In this document: positions 1 through 13,339 of the stretch, piece by piece
Layout: each line of letters opens with the position of its first letter
Numbering within the stretch: position 1 is the first letter of the stretch
DNA from: Progne subis subis
Lineage: Eukaryota > Chordata > Aves > Passeriformes > Hirundinidae
Direction: 5' to 3'
NCBI GenBank assembly: GCA_022316685.1
Contig: JAKJHU010000061.1
Span: 4,091,709 to 4,155,708, forward strand
Length of the DNA: 64,000 bases
The notes under the pieces: generated by a model
Databases searched by the model: none
Seen by the model: only the letters and a program-made list of their open reading frames with translations
What the model was told of the DNA's origin: nothing
Position numbers and translations under genes: made by a program

Positions 1-1440
1 GTGCCAGAACCACCCCAGCACGGGCAGCAGGGAAAGGATGAACACCTCCAGGGCTGGGATTGTGCCTTTCCAACCCCCCGGCACCAACAGCTGCTCCAGA
101 GAGATCTCAGCATCTCCTGACAGCTCTGCCAGACGGGTGCTGTGCTTTTATTGCACTTCAGGAGAAGAAATTGGGGTCTGCCAAGCTTTGTTCAGTTTTT
201 GGATCACCTGTCCTTGCCCTGCTCCAAACCCTCCTCAGAGCAAGGGTGAGCAGGTAACCACAGGCAGCCCCTGCCCCTTTTTGTCCCTGTGACCAACCAA
301 AGAGTGAGAAATAGGTTTTCCTCCTCGTTTGTGTCATTGCTCTGGGGTTTTCCAGAGCCTGCCCTAGCAAATCTTTCACACTTGAGGAACGGAACCGAGC
401 AAGCAGGGCTGGATCTCCCCGGCCCTCACCCTCTGCCAGCCAGAAGTCAGACCCTGCACACAACACAATCCTCCTTTTCCCTGGCTGCTCTTTTCCCTCT
501 CCAATCCCATCAGCTGTCCCAGTCAGAGAGGAGCTCCCCACAACTCAGCTCTCCAGGTGCCAGACTCCCAAATACGTGCAAATAGTGAAAGGAGCAGAAC
601 GCTCCGAGTCTGCGTGCGGCGGGAGCTCAGGCACGTCCACAAGCTGATGTATATTCAATCCTGGCAAATCAATCACCTCAGATTCCAGCAGGATTATCAA
701 AAGACTGCTTCTGCCCGCAATATAAAGCACTTTTCCTCCCCTCCAATTACCTTATGGAAATTTTTAGCACAGATAATATAAAGTGTTAATAAATCCTCTC
801 TAGCATGGCAAGAGAAAGACGGATTTTTCTCTCCTCGTATCAGGAAAACTCCGCACGTTTCTGCTTTCTCAGGAATAAAGCACGGAAAAATATTGTCTCC
901 TACACAGCTTCTGCAAACACTCTGTGATGTATGAGACCAGGCTGAGCTCGTATCACATAATGGTCCATTACATCAAACCCTACTGCAAATTCCTGGCCAA
1001 TAAAGCACCGAGTCATTCCCAGTTTCTGATAAACCATCTCCAGCTCCGCACAACGAGCAGCGCTTCCACACCAGCCCACAACACGTCCTGCCTTTACCTG
1101 TGAAAAAGTGTCTGCTGTTCTCGTGTTATCCATGTCTGGGGAAATTCTCCTTGTTTCATCAGTGTCCTACGGGGTGGCAAAGAGCAGCTCACTCACGAGT
1201 CACTCCTGCTCCTCCACGGCATGCTGCTCCTTCTCGCCTCTGCCTCTCTTATCAAACCTTGCAGCCAATGGCTTTTATTAAGTGTTACTTCCTTTTATGC
1301 TGAGAGCTGAAAGAAACAATAATGATGCTTTGCTTCCTCATGGCAGCTCTGTGGAAAGACCAAAAAAACCCATGTAGAAGTTGTTTGCTTTTCCTGAACT
1401 GGTATTTATGTTCCCGTGACTTCCTGAATAGTGAAATTAT
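1..1440. other. non-coding flank, no gene recognised
   Basis: Only short open frames without recognisable protein similarity occur on either strand. I see no splice-bounded exon, RNA gene or clear transposon. It is probably the distal intergenic flank of MC3R, which in birds and mammals lies beside a large gene-poor interval. Confidence 0.6.
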
Positions 1441-1610
1441 GATTTATTACTATTTATTATGATTAATATTTATTACTATTTATTATTATTATTTATTAAG
1501 ATTTATTACTATTCATTACTATTTATAACTATGTGTTACTATTTATTACAATTTATTACAATTCATTATTATTTATTACTATGTGTTACAATTTATTACG
1601 ATTTATTACA
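1441..1610. repeat. AT-rich simple repeat, ATTTATTACT-like units
   Basis: About 170 bp of imperfect tandem units of roughly 10 bp (TTTATTACTA, TTTATTACAA, TTCATTACTA and similar). The tract is almost free of G and C and gives low-complexity Tyr/Leu/Ile translations, so it is not coding. Confidence 0.85.
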
Positions 1611-3314
1611 TTGCAGCTGTCTGAACGCCCAGTATGTGCCAGTTCCCAAATAAATTCCATGCTAAATGTAAGGAGGTTTGCCTGAGGAGCTGCAAACGCA
1701 GCGCTCCACGTTCCCAGCAGTGTTTTTACGCTCAGCAGCGATTTTAACACATCTCCCAACTCCAGCATGGATTTCTGCATGGGAGCACCAAGGCACCTGC
1801 AGCTCAGTGCACAAGATTCCTCTGAAGACAAACAGCATTTTAAACTTTTCCTTTGCCCTCTGTACTGGAGGAGAGACGTGTGGTTAGGAGAGGGAATCAC
1901 TGGCAAAGCATTCCCGAATTCCAACAGCCGTGACAAAAATTGCTCAGCAGCTGCAGGGGAACAGCCCTTGGGTTGCTCACCTTTGTTTGGTGACTCCTGC
2001 AGCATCACAAACCCCTGTCAGCATCAGCCTGGAGACTGCGAGTCCTGAGGAGACACGGCTGGAAAGGTGAACTCTTCACGCTTTGAAGCTTCTGCTCCTC
2101 CAAGCAGAGGCGGAGGAGAAAAATCAAAAGATCAAAAGCTCTGAGACGTCGATGCAAAGCAGGGTTTTTAAGAAGCAAGAGGAATTGAAAACGTTTAGGG
2201 TCAGTGATGTGTCTCCTTCCCCTGCTGCTCTAAAAGCAGCTCTTTAACAGAAACAAGGAAGGAAGCTTTTGTCAGAGGGGCAGAGCAGGTGCCCCTGGAT
2301 CCCTCTGAGCCCAGGGTGGGCTCAGCCTCGGCCCCCACAGGCACAAATCCATCGGTGCCAGAGCTCTGGGACAAGAAGTGGGAGAGAAAGGATTAGGAAT
2401 GAACTCTCCCAGATCACCCGAGGCACTGGAAATTAAATGGAAGGTCGATACATGCTGATATCAACAGGGTTTAATCATGTCAACTGTAAGTCAGTAAGTC
2501 TTTGAAGGAGTGTTAGCTAAACACAGCCAATAATGGAACAGGGCCTGGCTACATCCAAGTCTTCTGAGGAAATATTTAATAAGAGATTGTCTTTCAATGC
2601 CCTCAATTCTGACTGCTCTATGTCCAGCATGTGACAAATGGAAATTTTTCACTGAGCTAGGAAAAGGATTCATGGAAAGCACGGTTCTTTGACAGCTATC
2701 TGAAGCCATTTGCTTCAAATAAAATAGCAACTAATTCACTCAGAATCCCATTTCTAGCACTGGCCTGCTCCTCCTGAGAACCCTCAGCCCTTGAGGAACT
2801 ACGATTTTCTTTTTAAATTAAAGGATCCCAGGGAGCTTCTCTTTGTGACGTGATTCTAGCAGCACAGAGCATTTCAGGGCGGGAAAATGAGAGGTTTCTC
2901 TCACACGGAGATGTGGGAGGGTCTTTCCCCTCTGCTGCCCGAGAGCTGCACGTCCTGCAAGTCTGGGAGAAACCAGGTGATCAGAACATAGCTCAATTGC
3001 TACTCTTGGAGCAAACATTTGCAATTAATCTGAAGCCATTAATTACACCTTCCTTTAATAAAGGCTCCTTTTTTTGTTTCTGCTCTCAGTGAATCGACTC
3101 CAGCAAATGCCAGAATCACGTGCTGCAGCAAACACAGGGAGAATTCTCTGCTGGAACAAAGCACCCTCCAGTGGGGATGGAAATTATGGGGGAAAGGGCT
3201 TGGGATCAACGTGGAAGAACAAGAACTCTTTGTGCATGGTCTCAGCAGTGCACGAGGTGAAGGGTTTGCACCAGCAGTGCAAGTTTTGCTGTAGGAGAAC
3301 GTCAGCTCTGCTCA
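1611..3314. other. non-coding, nothing recognised
   Basis: Mixed-composition sequence with no credible exon, RNA gene or recognised repeat. Short open frames on both strands look like chance. Confidence 0.55.
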
Positions 3315-3572
3315 GCCTGGCCTGGGACACTTCCCACGGCCTCTCTGGCACCCTGTGCCTCTCTCACCACCCTCACAGGGAGGGGTTTATTCCCAATATC
3401 CCACCAAACCCTGCCCTGTGGCAGTCTGAAGCCATTCCCCGTGTCCTGTCCCTCCATCCCCTGGAAATCCTCTCTCTCCATCTTCCCTGCAGCCCTTCAA
3501 GCACTGGGAGATCTCAGTGAGGTCACCCCAAAGCTTCTCCAGGCTGAACAATCCCAATTCTCTCCTTGAACC
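3315..3572 (-). mobile_element. CR1 LINE 3' fragment
   Basis: Read on the minus strand this is the familiar distal part of a CR1 element. It has the stretch that ends the reverse-transcriptase ORF (TTCAGCCTGGAGAAGCTTTG, then GGGTGACCTCA), followed by the GGGATATTGGGAATAAA and GTGAGGGTGGTGAGAG motifs of the 3' UTR. It is 5'-truncated as usual for CR1 and encodes nothing intact. Confidence 0.8.
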
Positions 3573-5292
3573 TTACATTTATTTAGGCCAAAAAGACTGG
3601 GTTCTCTCAGATTTGCTCACAGAGATTCTGAACACCTTTTCCCAAACCTTTTCCCTTCCAGCCACGAGGTGTGAGCATCCTCTCCAGCCTCCTGGTGTCT
3701 GTTATCTCACAGCCCTGCGAGCGACTCCTCGGGCCAGAACCAAATTTCCCGCTTGCTCTCTGAAACTCTCAGCCCCAAAGGGTTTTCCATTATCGTCTTG
3801 TGGATAACCACGTGTGGAATCATTGTTTTGGGCTTTTTTGTGGAAGGAAAAGGGAAAAAAAATAAACCTAAACCTATGAGCGTTATGTTTTCAGTCAACC
3901 TAAATGTATTTAATGGGCAGAAGTCTATTTTTCATTTAATTAAAGAATTTTCCTAGACCTTTTCACATCTAAGAAAAGAACATCACGAAATAAGTAATTC
4001 CAGGTTAAAAAATGAGAGCTGAGTGGAATTGTTCTTTAAATAAATAAGTGAATAAATACAGCATGAACTTCACAGACACATTTTTGCCTCTCACTCAAGC
4101 ATGAATGTTCCAGCAGGGCCGGAATGCTCTCACAAAGTATTCCAGAGCTGAAAAACAAAGGCTTCCCCTGGAAACTCGCTTCACCTGAAAACTGCTGCCT
4201 AAACCTGTTCTGTAAAAGGGATCTTTCTTTCTCTCTTTTTTTTTTTTTTCTTTTTTTCTTTTTCTGTGAAAATGGTGCTGAAACAGGGAGGAAGTCAGAG
4301 CTCCTCGTGACTTCATGAGGGTTTGACCTCAGCGTTCCTCCTCATTTCACACGATGGATATTCCAACAAGATCCGAACAAAATCCAAGCAGGCAGGTGAG
4401 AAAGAAACCCTGCTCCAGGAGGTTCTGCTTTTTCTGCTCCCTCAGTGCTGTTCTAGCACAGAAATTGATGGAAATTCCAGCAATTTCCACTTGGTCTAAT
4501 TTTAATTCTGGTTTTAAGCAAGGAAAATATTGATGCACAACAGTTTGTGCTACACCGAACCGCATTAAATGCATTAAATGCAAGGGAGGAAAGAGAGAGG
4601 GAAGTGTGAGAACAGAAGATGAGTAATTTAAAACTTCTGTAAAACTAAATTCAGGTCGAGGGTGACATCTAGTGATGCCCAGCACAAATTCTGCCCATTT
4701 TTGCAGCACCCTCAAGCAGGGTGAAAATTTAAACTTTTACCATGTTTCACTACATACACCATAAAAGAAATATTTTCCCATACAACGTGAGTTTAATTTT
4801 TTTTTTTTGGGGTAAAACGAGGAAAATTTTAAATTAATTCAGTATTTTGAATGCATAATGGAAGAATCCATAAAAGGAAAAAAAAAAAAAAAAAGGTAGG
4901 AACGGGGAGGTAGAGATATGACAATGCTTAATACAATGAAGAGGTTGGTGCACGAGGTCTGATTGATGGAAGTGCCATTTTTTGGCTTCTTTTCTTATTC
5001 TTCACTTCTTTTTGTACAATACATCTGCAAAGCACAGTGGCAGGTTGATACATAAATAAAGGCAATCAGTAATTAGCAATGGAGCTATCAGTAATTCCCT
5101 CGATTGATAATGCACAAAGGATTCGGCTGATGAATTTTGATCAACAAAAATGTTTCCAGCGTTTCTTTGACAGCAGCTCGTGGTCAGCATCAAGGAAAGG
5201 GGCAGCCCACACTTCCAAAAAAGTAACAATTCTTCATCAACCTGAGCAATTTCCTTTGAGCTCCTCACTGTGTGCAACAAACAGCAATAAAG
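3573..5292. other. non-coding, with poly-T and poly-A tracts
   Basis: No gene recognised. It holds a T-rich tract at about 4222-4265 and a 17-base A run at 4878-4894. These may be retroposon tails or simple slippage tracts, and no flanking element body is visible. Confidence 0.55.
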
Positions 5293-5450
5293 GAAATCAT
5301 GGAATCACAGAATCCCCTGGGTTTCTGAAAAGAAATTAATGAAAAATAAATTTAAAGCTCATCTCATTCCACACCGTGCCGTGGGACACCTTCCACTATC
5401 CCAGGGTGCTCCAAGCCCCGTCCAACCTGGCCTCGAGCAATTCCACGAAA
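5293..5450 (-). mobile_element. CR1 LINE 3' tail
   Basis: The minus strand ends in the CR1-type terminus: on the plus strand it reads ATCATGGAATCACAGAAT, then CCACTATCCCAGGGTGCTCC and CCAAGCCCCGTCCAACCTGG. The middle is diverged by an AT-rich stretch. It is a short, old 3'-end fragment. Confidence 0.75.
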
Positions 5451-6436
5451 AGCCAAAGCACCAATTCATAATCTAATTATTTTTTCAACTGCTTTAAACC
5501 CATTTCATGCAGAGAAATTCACCCTCTGAATCTCCCTGGTGAGCTCACCGTGTTAATTCTGCGGCTGCACCCCAAAGCCAAGGGGCCAAACCCGGGTTCT
5601 TCCCGTGTCCAGGGGAAGGGACAGCTCCACAGATCTGCTCCTCTGGGACACAGGGTGGCACCAGAAACTGCCTCAGCTTCAGCCTGGAAAAAGCGACTTT
5701 TCAGCCTGGAAAAAGCCAGTTTGAAGAGTTTGTGGGGTTAAATGAGAGCAGTGAGAAATCCACGGACTCTCCGTGTCTGTGCCGGGGAATGGATCCTGGG
5801 GATGGCTGGGCACAGCAGGGGCAGGCACCAGGGGCTGAGAGGTCTGAAACAGCAAGGAACCGGCTGCGGGATCAAAGATGGAGCAAAAGCAATCCTGAGG
5901 GAAGCTGGATCATCCTCTGAAACTGGGAAGCAGCAGCACCCTTTAATGGGGCACAGTCAGGGTGTTCCATGCTCCAGGACGATCTTTTCCTCCTGGAATG
6001 AGCTCTGTGACCAAGGTATGCCCCTTCTCCTGCAACTTCCTTTTGAAACTTCAATCCTTTCATCATTAAAAACGGATTATTCTGGTTTTGGCAAACCAAT
6101 TTTTTTATTTTTTTTTTTTTTAATTACAAAATATTAAAGAAAGATGACAGGAGATTGCAGCTTCCTCCTCACCTCCTCCTTATTTGTCTGGTCTTGTCAG
6201 CACAGCCTGGGACAGCTCTGGTCCGGTCCCTGACTCTGTTCTCAGTCTTGGCAGCAAGATGAGAATGAAGCAAAGGGTTCCTCACACAGGGACTGTGTCC
6301 CACGTGTCACTGGAGCTCCTCATCCATCTGTGCCCCTGCACAGCGAATTCTGTTGCTCCCGCAGTCAGGATGCTGCAAACACAAAGCCCAAACACCCCTC
6401 AAAATCCCCAGAACGACACTGAGGAGGAAAACAAAG
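5451..6436. other. non-coding, nothing recognised
   Basis: No exon or RNA gene is recognised. A T-run lies at about 6101-6121. Confidence 0.5.
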
Positions 6437-6505
6437 GCATCTCGTGGTTAAGATAAGGAATGAGGTACCCTGGCTTCGAATCTCAGCTCTGCACCGCCCA
6501 GTGCT
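6437..6505 (+). mobile_element. possible ancient MIR-type SINE fragment
   Basis: The stretch has a GTGGTTAAGA-like segment, about 30 bases on GGCTTCGAATCTCAGCTCTG, then GCACC. This follows the order of the MIR tRNA-derived head, in which a B-box-like GGTTCGAATCC is followed by GGCTCTGCCAC. Only about 70 bp can be matched by eye, so a chance B-box match is possible. Confidence 0.4.
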
Positions 6506-9500
6506 AAAAGCATTGTTTATCAGTTTATTTTATGTTCTGACGCTTAATTAGCCAGGGGAGGACCAATAACCCTCGAGGCAGGGGGTGAATTCACAGCAGT
6601 GACAGATCTCTGGTGCCCTGTTAGCACAGAGCCTCTCCAGACCTCCCACACAAACCTCCCAAGCTGGCACGGCTCAAATAAAGAAAATCCTACATTAAAC
6701 TGCCCCTATATGTTGTATCTAGACACATCTACAGTGCATATACATCCAAAAAAATTATTATTAACTAATAGATAATAATAATTATCAAGAACTAAATATA
6801 ATAATAGAGCACAGGTTCAAAGAGGGGATTGAGGAGGAGTAGGAGGGGGTTGAGGGTTCACTCTGCCCCTCTGCAATCGTTTGTGGAGCCGTGACACAAA
6901 ACCCTTCTGTGAACAGGAGAGCTCCTCAGGTCAGGCTTGATTGCTTGGAGTTCTGGCACCTGCGTCCTCCAAGGCTGCAAAATATTTTGGGAGCTTTCCA
7001 AGCAGCCACAAAAGTGTGAAATGGGCCGTGATTCCATTATTTCTGCCATCAGAAGCGGTGCAGGGTGAGTGACAGATGTCAGTTTTTCATCACAACCCCT
7101 TCCCTTGTCAAGACAATATTCAGAGCAAACAAAACCTCAAACCTCAGCTCCTTTTGTGCCAAGCAGGGAAATGTGCCATTCAGAAACACCCACCCACAGA
7201 TTATTATTAAACTCCAAGCTGAGTGAATAACCTTGTACACTTCAACTGAAAAGCAAAGAAATGCTAGAATAACCAATAGTCATTTCTGTTTTCCATAATA
7301 AATTCATACAAGGTTACATGAATCACGTTGGCTTTCCAAATCCATTCTGCTTTCTAAATCAAGACGTTCTGTTCCTGACAGAAAATATTCTGTGTTGACA
7401 CTCTGGAGTCTGACATTGCTCAAAAACCCTGGCTCACTTTGCAAACCGCTGAATCTGGAAAAGGGAACCTCTCTAACACTGAAGAGCATTTAAATCCCAT
7501 TTTAATGTTGAGGAGCAACATTTTGGAGGACAGTGAATTCCTTGTTATCCCCAAACCACAACAAATAACCAGCCCCTCTCTGTTCTAGAAGTTATTTGCA
7601 AAAACAATGCAGATAAAAGCACTGAAGGTGGGATTTTTATAACCATAGGACACCATCTTCCACACGCAAAAAAAAAAAAAAAAAAACAGAGCAGGAAACC
7701 CCGGGAGAAAATTAGAAAGGCAGAAGTTAGACCTAACTGGTAAATAAAATTAAAGGGTTGGCTCTGGTTGTGGGGCTTTTTTGTGTGCTTCTTGTCTGGA
7801 AAGCAGCAACGCTGGACTGCAAGTGCTGCAACAAACTGAGGAGCTTTGAGCATTAGCAGAACAATTTGTCCCAATATTCATCCATCCATCCATCCCTCCA
7901 TCCACAGCACCTGACAGCTCAGTAAAATCATCTTTAAAGCTTGCCAGCCTCCAAAATCCTTTAGTTCTCTCTGGTCCAGGAATGAGGGCAGGTTTGAAAA
8001 TCCCAAATTCACCCAACCCTCAGCCCCAGCAGCGCAGGGCAATGAGATTTCTGAAGTTTCCAGGGAGGTGAGGAAGATATTCCAGGGATATTTGGGGCTG
8101 GTGAAGCTGAAGAGCAGAATGCAGCTGGCTCAATCACGTCTGCTTGTCTCTCACTCTGCAAATGAGAGAACAAAACTGACACTGAGCATTATTAGTCTAA
8201 AGCACTTTAAATCCCTTTAACGAGAAAAGCATCTGCAGGTGCTGCTGAGTGTTTTGCAATCAGGTCTGCTTTGTCTCCTTTCACCCAGGGATGAGAAGGA
8301 AAATTGCCCAAAAAGTCCCAAAGTTGAGTCTGTCTAAATTAACCTTTTAACGGGCTGAAATTATAGAGATCCTCATACGAAAGCCTTCTCACTGCAATCA
8401 GGATTTCGTGCTCCTTCTCCTCACTAATCGCAGTTTGGCTGCTGCCTCTCCCCTTGCAGTGCTGGTGCTTTTGCTCCAGCCAGGGCTGAAGGGAAATTCA
8501 GTGGATAACATCCCAAAGGATGCAAACTCCTGGTGCTTACTCTTCCAGTCTCAAAACCTCTGCCAGCAGTGTGGTGCAGACAAATTTAACTTCCACTGAC
8601 CTCAGCTGATGTCAGATCCATTCCTGCCCCAGACTAGAAAATAACATTTTTAGCTACAGGCATGACTGGGAGCTGTAGGAACTAGAACATTTTGGAAGAA
8701 GACCATGGAAATCATTCCGTTATTACATCCAATACTTGATGTTGCAAAAGATCCTGAAGCCTGACAGGACTCTGACAGGACAAAAATTGCTCTTGGAAAG
8801 CTGTTACCTCCAGACTTTGAAGGAAATCACAGCATTTCAGTAGACAGATTGTAATCACTCATGTCTTTACTTTGGGTTCCTCACAAGCCAGATTCTTGTG
8901 AGGCTCCCGATTCCAGATCTCTTCAAGTTTTATAACCATGAATTAGAAACCATTTTATATAATTTTAAGTATTTTATAATCATTTTATATGATCACAGAA
9001 AATGTCCCAAAGTGCGTTTCTGCTCTTTATTCTAATGAGTGACCTCTCTGTGCTTCAGTAAAAATTGGTAAAGAGGTTTTCCCTTGAATTAAGTCAGTAC
9101 TTGTGCAGTTCATGTTCCACAGGCCGTGTGCTGAGCCAGATCTGAAGTTTTGTTCATTTTGTCGAGTATTTTGTCAAGTGTTCCATTATCAAAAACTTAA
9201 ACTCTACTGAGGCAGCTCTTGAGCGCTGAACAACTCTGCAGGTCAGCAGAGCACCGAGCAACGTCCGTGAAGTGTCCAGGTGATGGGTTCCAGATATTCC
9301 AATCAAATCCTCACTGCACCCTCCAGAAATGTGCATGGAATTCAAAACCAGCAGAGCTTCCTCTGCTAAGAGGAAATATTTAATCTTTTAAGTCCTTTCC
9401 TATGAGGAATAACACACAGGAAAGTTTTTCAAGAGGTTTTTCACTCACTGGTTCGGCTACTTGAAACTTCAGGACAACAACAATACCCTGCTGCATGGGA

Positions 9501-12500
9501 GAAACCAAATGCTTATTATCCTCTCATTTCCTTTAAAATTGCCACTTTTGCCTGGCAGGAATTGTTGTTGAAAAAGAGTGAAAATAAGGAAAGTGATACG
9601 CATTTATCAGCCATTATCAGCCTCATCTCACGTTAAACAAGATTTTTCATACAACATCACAGGGGAATTCTCTCCGAAAACTCCATGATCCACATTTAGC
9701 AGGAAATGTCATTTTCTCTTTACTTTTCCCTGAAGATTAAATAGCTTCACGAGTGAAGAAACAGCTGAGGAATAACCATGTTTTAAAAATAAACCAGCCT
9801 TGCTTTAACTGCTTTGTAAAACATGGCAGAGGTTCTTACCTGGGAAAATTGTTCATTTCTGCCGGTAGCTAAAGCAGCCAAACCTTTGCTTTGCCTTCAT
9901 CACAGCCAATATTTCATTACCTGTGCTCATATCCTCTTATCTACAGCTTGTTTTTCTTAGAAAAGGAGTTATTTTGGGAAAGAACACAAACAAAAGTAAT
10001 GGAAGAGACAACACAATAAATCTAATTTCCACATTTAGCCCATTTCATCTTTGTGGGCTCAGTGTTGGTCGTCCTGACATTTTTTTTTTTTTAAGGGCTG
10101 CTCACGATTCTTTAAAGGATCCATCTGCTGTGATTGAAGCACACAAAACTTTCATTAGAGATTCCTGGGCTAGATAATAATTTCAAGTTCGGCAGCCTCA
10201 GCCCGTGAAGGGCGGCCCTGGTGTGGGCAGAGAAGAGATGATGGCAGGGCTGGATCAGAGGCTGCAGCTGGAAGAAAGGAAAAGTCTGGCAGTGCAAAAC
10301 CCTGACAAATCCAGCTTTTGTGCTCGGGAGCTCTCATCTCTTCTCATCTTTTCTCTCATCTTTTCTGGCCAAGAAAGGAATGGCAGTCAGGTCTTGCACA
10401 TCCCTGGCAAGGGCACTGATCAGGAGCCCAGAACGCAGAACAGCACTGAGGCGTTCTCCCCTGAACACACTCTCAAAGGATGAGAGTATTGCCACACCTG
10501 GACCTGCTTTAACATCATTTTTATGGGGTTTTAAGTAATCACTATAGAAGCAGAGGAGGGTGTTTTCCTCAGTAAAAGCTGTCCCAGTCAGAGAACAGGT
10601 TTCAGCTGCAGCAGCCCACCCGAGTGCTGGAGTTTGCACACAGAACCATCCCAGAGGTTTTCTATTTCCCACCTAAGTGAGACCCTGAAGCCCATCTCCA
10701 GAACCCACCTCCAGTAAATCACTCTGGAGGCTGGAAAGCTCTCCTGCAGTCAGGATCAGTCCAGGGGTCAAGTAAAACAAACAGAAAAATCTCCCCTCGT
10801 CTCTGTAAACTCCTGGGGGTGTGAAAACTCCTCCTAAGGAACGCTCACAAGAGGGTGATTCTGGCAGCCAGGCCCACAGAGATTCCTTTGCCACCTGCTC
10901 GATCACCACAGCTACGAGAGCCTGAGTCATGCCAGGTTTTTGAAACACACATTTCCTCTCCATCTGCAGGGAACAAAACAGGTCAGGGATTCTGGCCTGG
11001 AGGCCGAAAGGATGAAACACGGGAAGGAGACACAGTATTCTCGGTGGGGGAAACAGAGAGGGGATGAACAATGGTGCAGGGGATGTTTTTCCTCCCAAGA
11101 ACTCCTTCTCTCGTGGCTTTGGCCCCAGGGCTGTGGGACTCGAGCGTGGCCAGAGAGCACAGCCAGGAGGTGACAGCTGCGTGGCAGCCACAGGGACAGC
11201 AGCCAAGGGCTTGTCCACACACCAGGGGATGGAAAAACAACAACAGCTTTGGGGTTTGAGTCCAGGGGGTGAACGAGAACACAGCTGAAGGAGGACTCTG
11301 CTCCCAGGGTCACACAAACTCCAGCCTCCTATATTTAGCACTTGATGGCAAAGCCGATAGTGCCATTAATCCACTCGGGTGCATTGTACAGCATTCAATT
11401 TCCACTTCCAATTGCACCTCAGTAGAGTGGAGCTACCGAGTGGTAGCTCGCCCTGCTGTCACATGCCTTCAGAAATTCGTGGTGCAACGCTTCCAATGGC
11501 TCCTTGTCCCAGCTGGGAGGTTCTGCAGCGGCTTCTGAAGCAGCGTGGCACGAGGGATGGAGCATTCCAGGGTCGACGCTCACAGGAGCGGCACGGACAC
11601 TGCTGAGGCTGCCCAGGGGCCACGACAGGGCTGCAGTGAGAGGGGCCCAGCACTCCTGGGAAGAGCTTTAATTGTGGGTGCCTCCAACAGGAGTGCCCCT
11701 CCATCAGCAGGAAATCCAGGAGGGTGCTGTTCCCCGGGATGGGATGGGCTGTGCTTTGGCTCCTGTCCTCGCCCTGGGGGGATGCAGCCTCCACCTGCCG
11801 CTTCAAGAGAGCACAGAGCTGGCAGGGAGCTGCACAAGATGGGCTCACCTAGAAAAACAACATCTCCAAAGGCATTTTCAGCCGTTCTGCCCAGAAATCA
11901 CCACACTGGGTACTCCCCGTGGGCCCCAAAGAGCTGGCAGGAAGCCCCGGGGCTCCTGCACAGAGCAGAGGTGGCTGCTCCGGGCTGGCATCCAGACCTG
12001 GCACAGAGGGAATATCTGCTCCCCACCACGGGATTAGAGACGGTGTGCTGGTGTAAGGTATCCACTCTTATTAATCCCTGCACATTTAGGGAGAGCCTAA
12101 GAGCCTTAAAACGTTACCTGTGCAATTCGGTCTGCAAATCCCCAGCTATTTATTCACTTAAAACCACTGCACTGAACGCTGTCCTTGTAAAACTGTCACC
12201 TGGAGGTTAAATTGGAGAAGCGTTGCCTCTTGGTATTTCATTATGGGTGCGAGACAATTGTGTGGGCTCAGCATGAAACTGGGAGAGATCTGTGACTTTA
12301 TTAAGCTAACAAAGCTGCAAGGGAAGCCCCAGACATTAATATAAGTGACAGTGCACTTGATTCCAAAGTGTTTCTGTGAAAACATGAGGCGGGAAGAGTT
12401 TAGACATCAACAAGTGCTTTTAAAAAATCAAACCGAAGAAATTGCAGCGCAGGAATTATAGAAGGAATGAAGTGCAGGGGAAATCTGCCTTACGCTTGCC

Positions 12501-13244
12501 TGCTCATCTGTGACAAATGAAAACCTCCTCGGTCCTGCAGGGGTTTAAACGGCTACAATCCCGGTTAAAACCGATCCCGGTGGCTACTCCGAGGTGCACG
12601 GGGGGTGTATGAGCGTCCTGCCTGCCCCGAGCCCTCCCACGGGCAGCACCCGGCTGCCCGGAGCAGGCAGAAAGTTTTACCGGGTGAAAAATCCCGTTTT
12701 CCAGAGGAATTTTACGGCGAATCCATCCTGCTCGGTATCTGCAGAGGGCGCCAGACAGTCTGGGATGTGCCGGGATGCCGCTCCAGGTGCTCCGGCTGTC
12801 ACTCACGCAGGTGCTCGCTCTCCAATGGCCAATGCTCTGCTCGCAGGGTGAAGTAGGAGTTGGTTTTTTGGTTTTTTGTTTTTTGGTTTTTTTTTTTTTT
12901 TTATTCCTTGCATGTATAAATCGCTTAGTTCTCGTCTCCTTTCTTCCCAGTGAAACAGCAGCAGATGCTTGGCAAGACAGCTGCCCCGGCAGACGGGAGA
13001 ACTCCCTGCTTTTCAGCACCGGGAGAGCCGAACCCAGCGATGTCCTGCTGCCGATTCTTCCCTGCAGAGAAAACTGTCTGCTGCCTGCAGGCTTCGGAGC
13101 TGGCTTACTTCTGAAGGAGAGAGCAGCCTGGCATAAAATTCACTGGAGCTGCAGACTGTGTGATGTCTGCACTTGTAAAATTGACTCAAGTCCTGCTTGG
13201 TTCCACCCCGTATGCACAGCAGCAGCTTGGAAGGACTTGTTTTC
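6506..13244. other. MC3R upstream intergenic region, no gene recognised
   Basis: About 6.7 kb without a recognisable exon on either strand. It includes a run of 19 A at 7668-7686, a small CCAT repeat near 7880-7903, a T run near 10080-10093 and T/G-rich low complexity at 12861-12902. Open frames of up to 222 codons on both strands at 10.7-12.2 kb have no recognisable domain and are GC-composition chance frames. Regulatory elements of MC3R may lie here, but I cannot identify one. Confidence 0.5.
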
Positions 13245-13301
13245 CTTTTTCTTTCTTTTTTTTTTTTTTTTTCCCTCTCTTTTTGAGCCGTGCTCTCTCA
13301 G
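13245..13301 (+). promoter_or_regulatory. MC3R: possible 3' splice site in the MC3R 5' UTR
   Basis: A long T/C-rich tract runs into a CTCTCTCAG just 38 bases before the MC3R initiator ATG. This is the layout of a polypyrimidine tract plus acceptor. If used, MC3R would have an upstream non-coding exon. The T-tract could also be plain low complexity, and no donor or upstream exon was identified. Confidence 0.35.
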
Positions 13302-13339
13302 GTCCACAATCACCGGTGAGCTCAGCTCCTTTGCTGACA

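Noticed and set aside
10673..12210. Frames of 222 codons (minus, 10673-11341) and 221 codons (plus, 11545-12210)
   Set aside because: No recognisable domain, shadow frames of similar length overlap in other phases, and there is no splice-site support. GC-rich chance frames are more likely.
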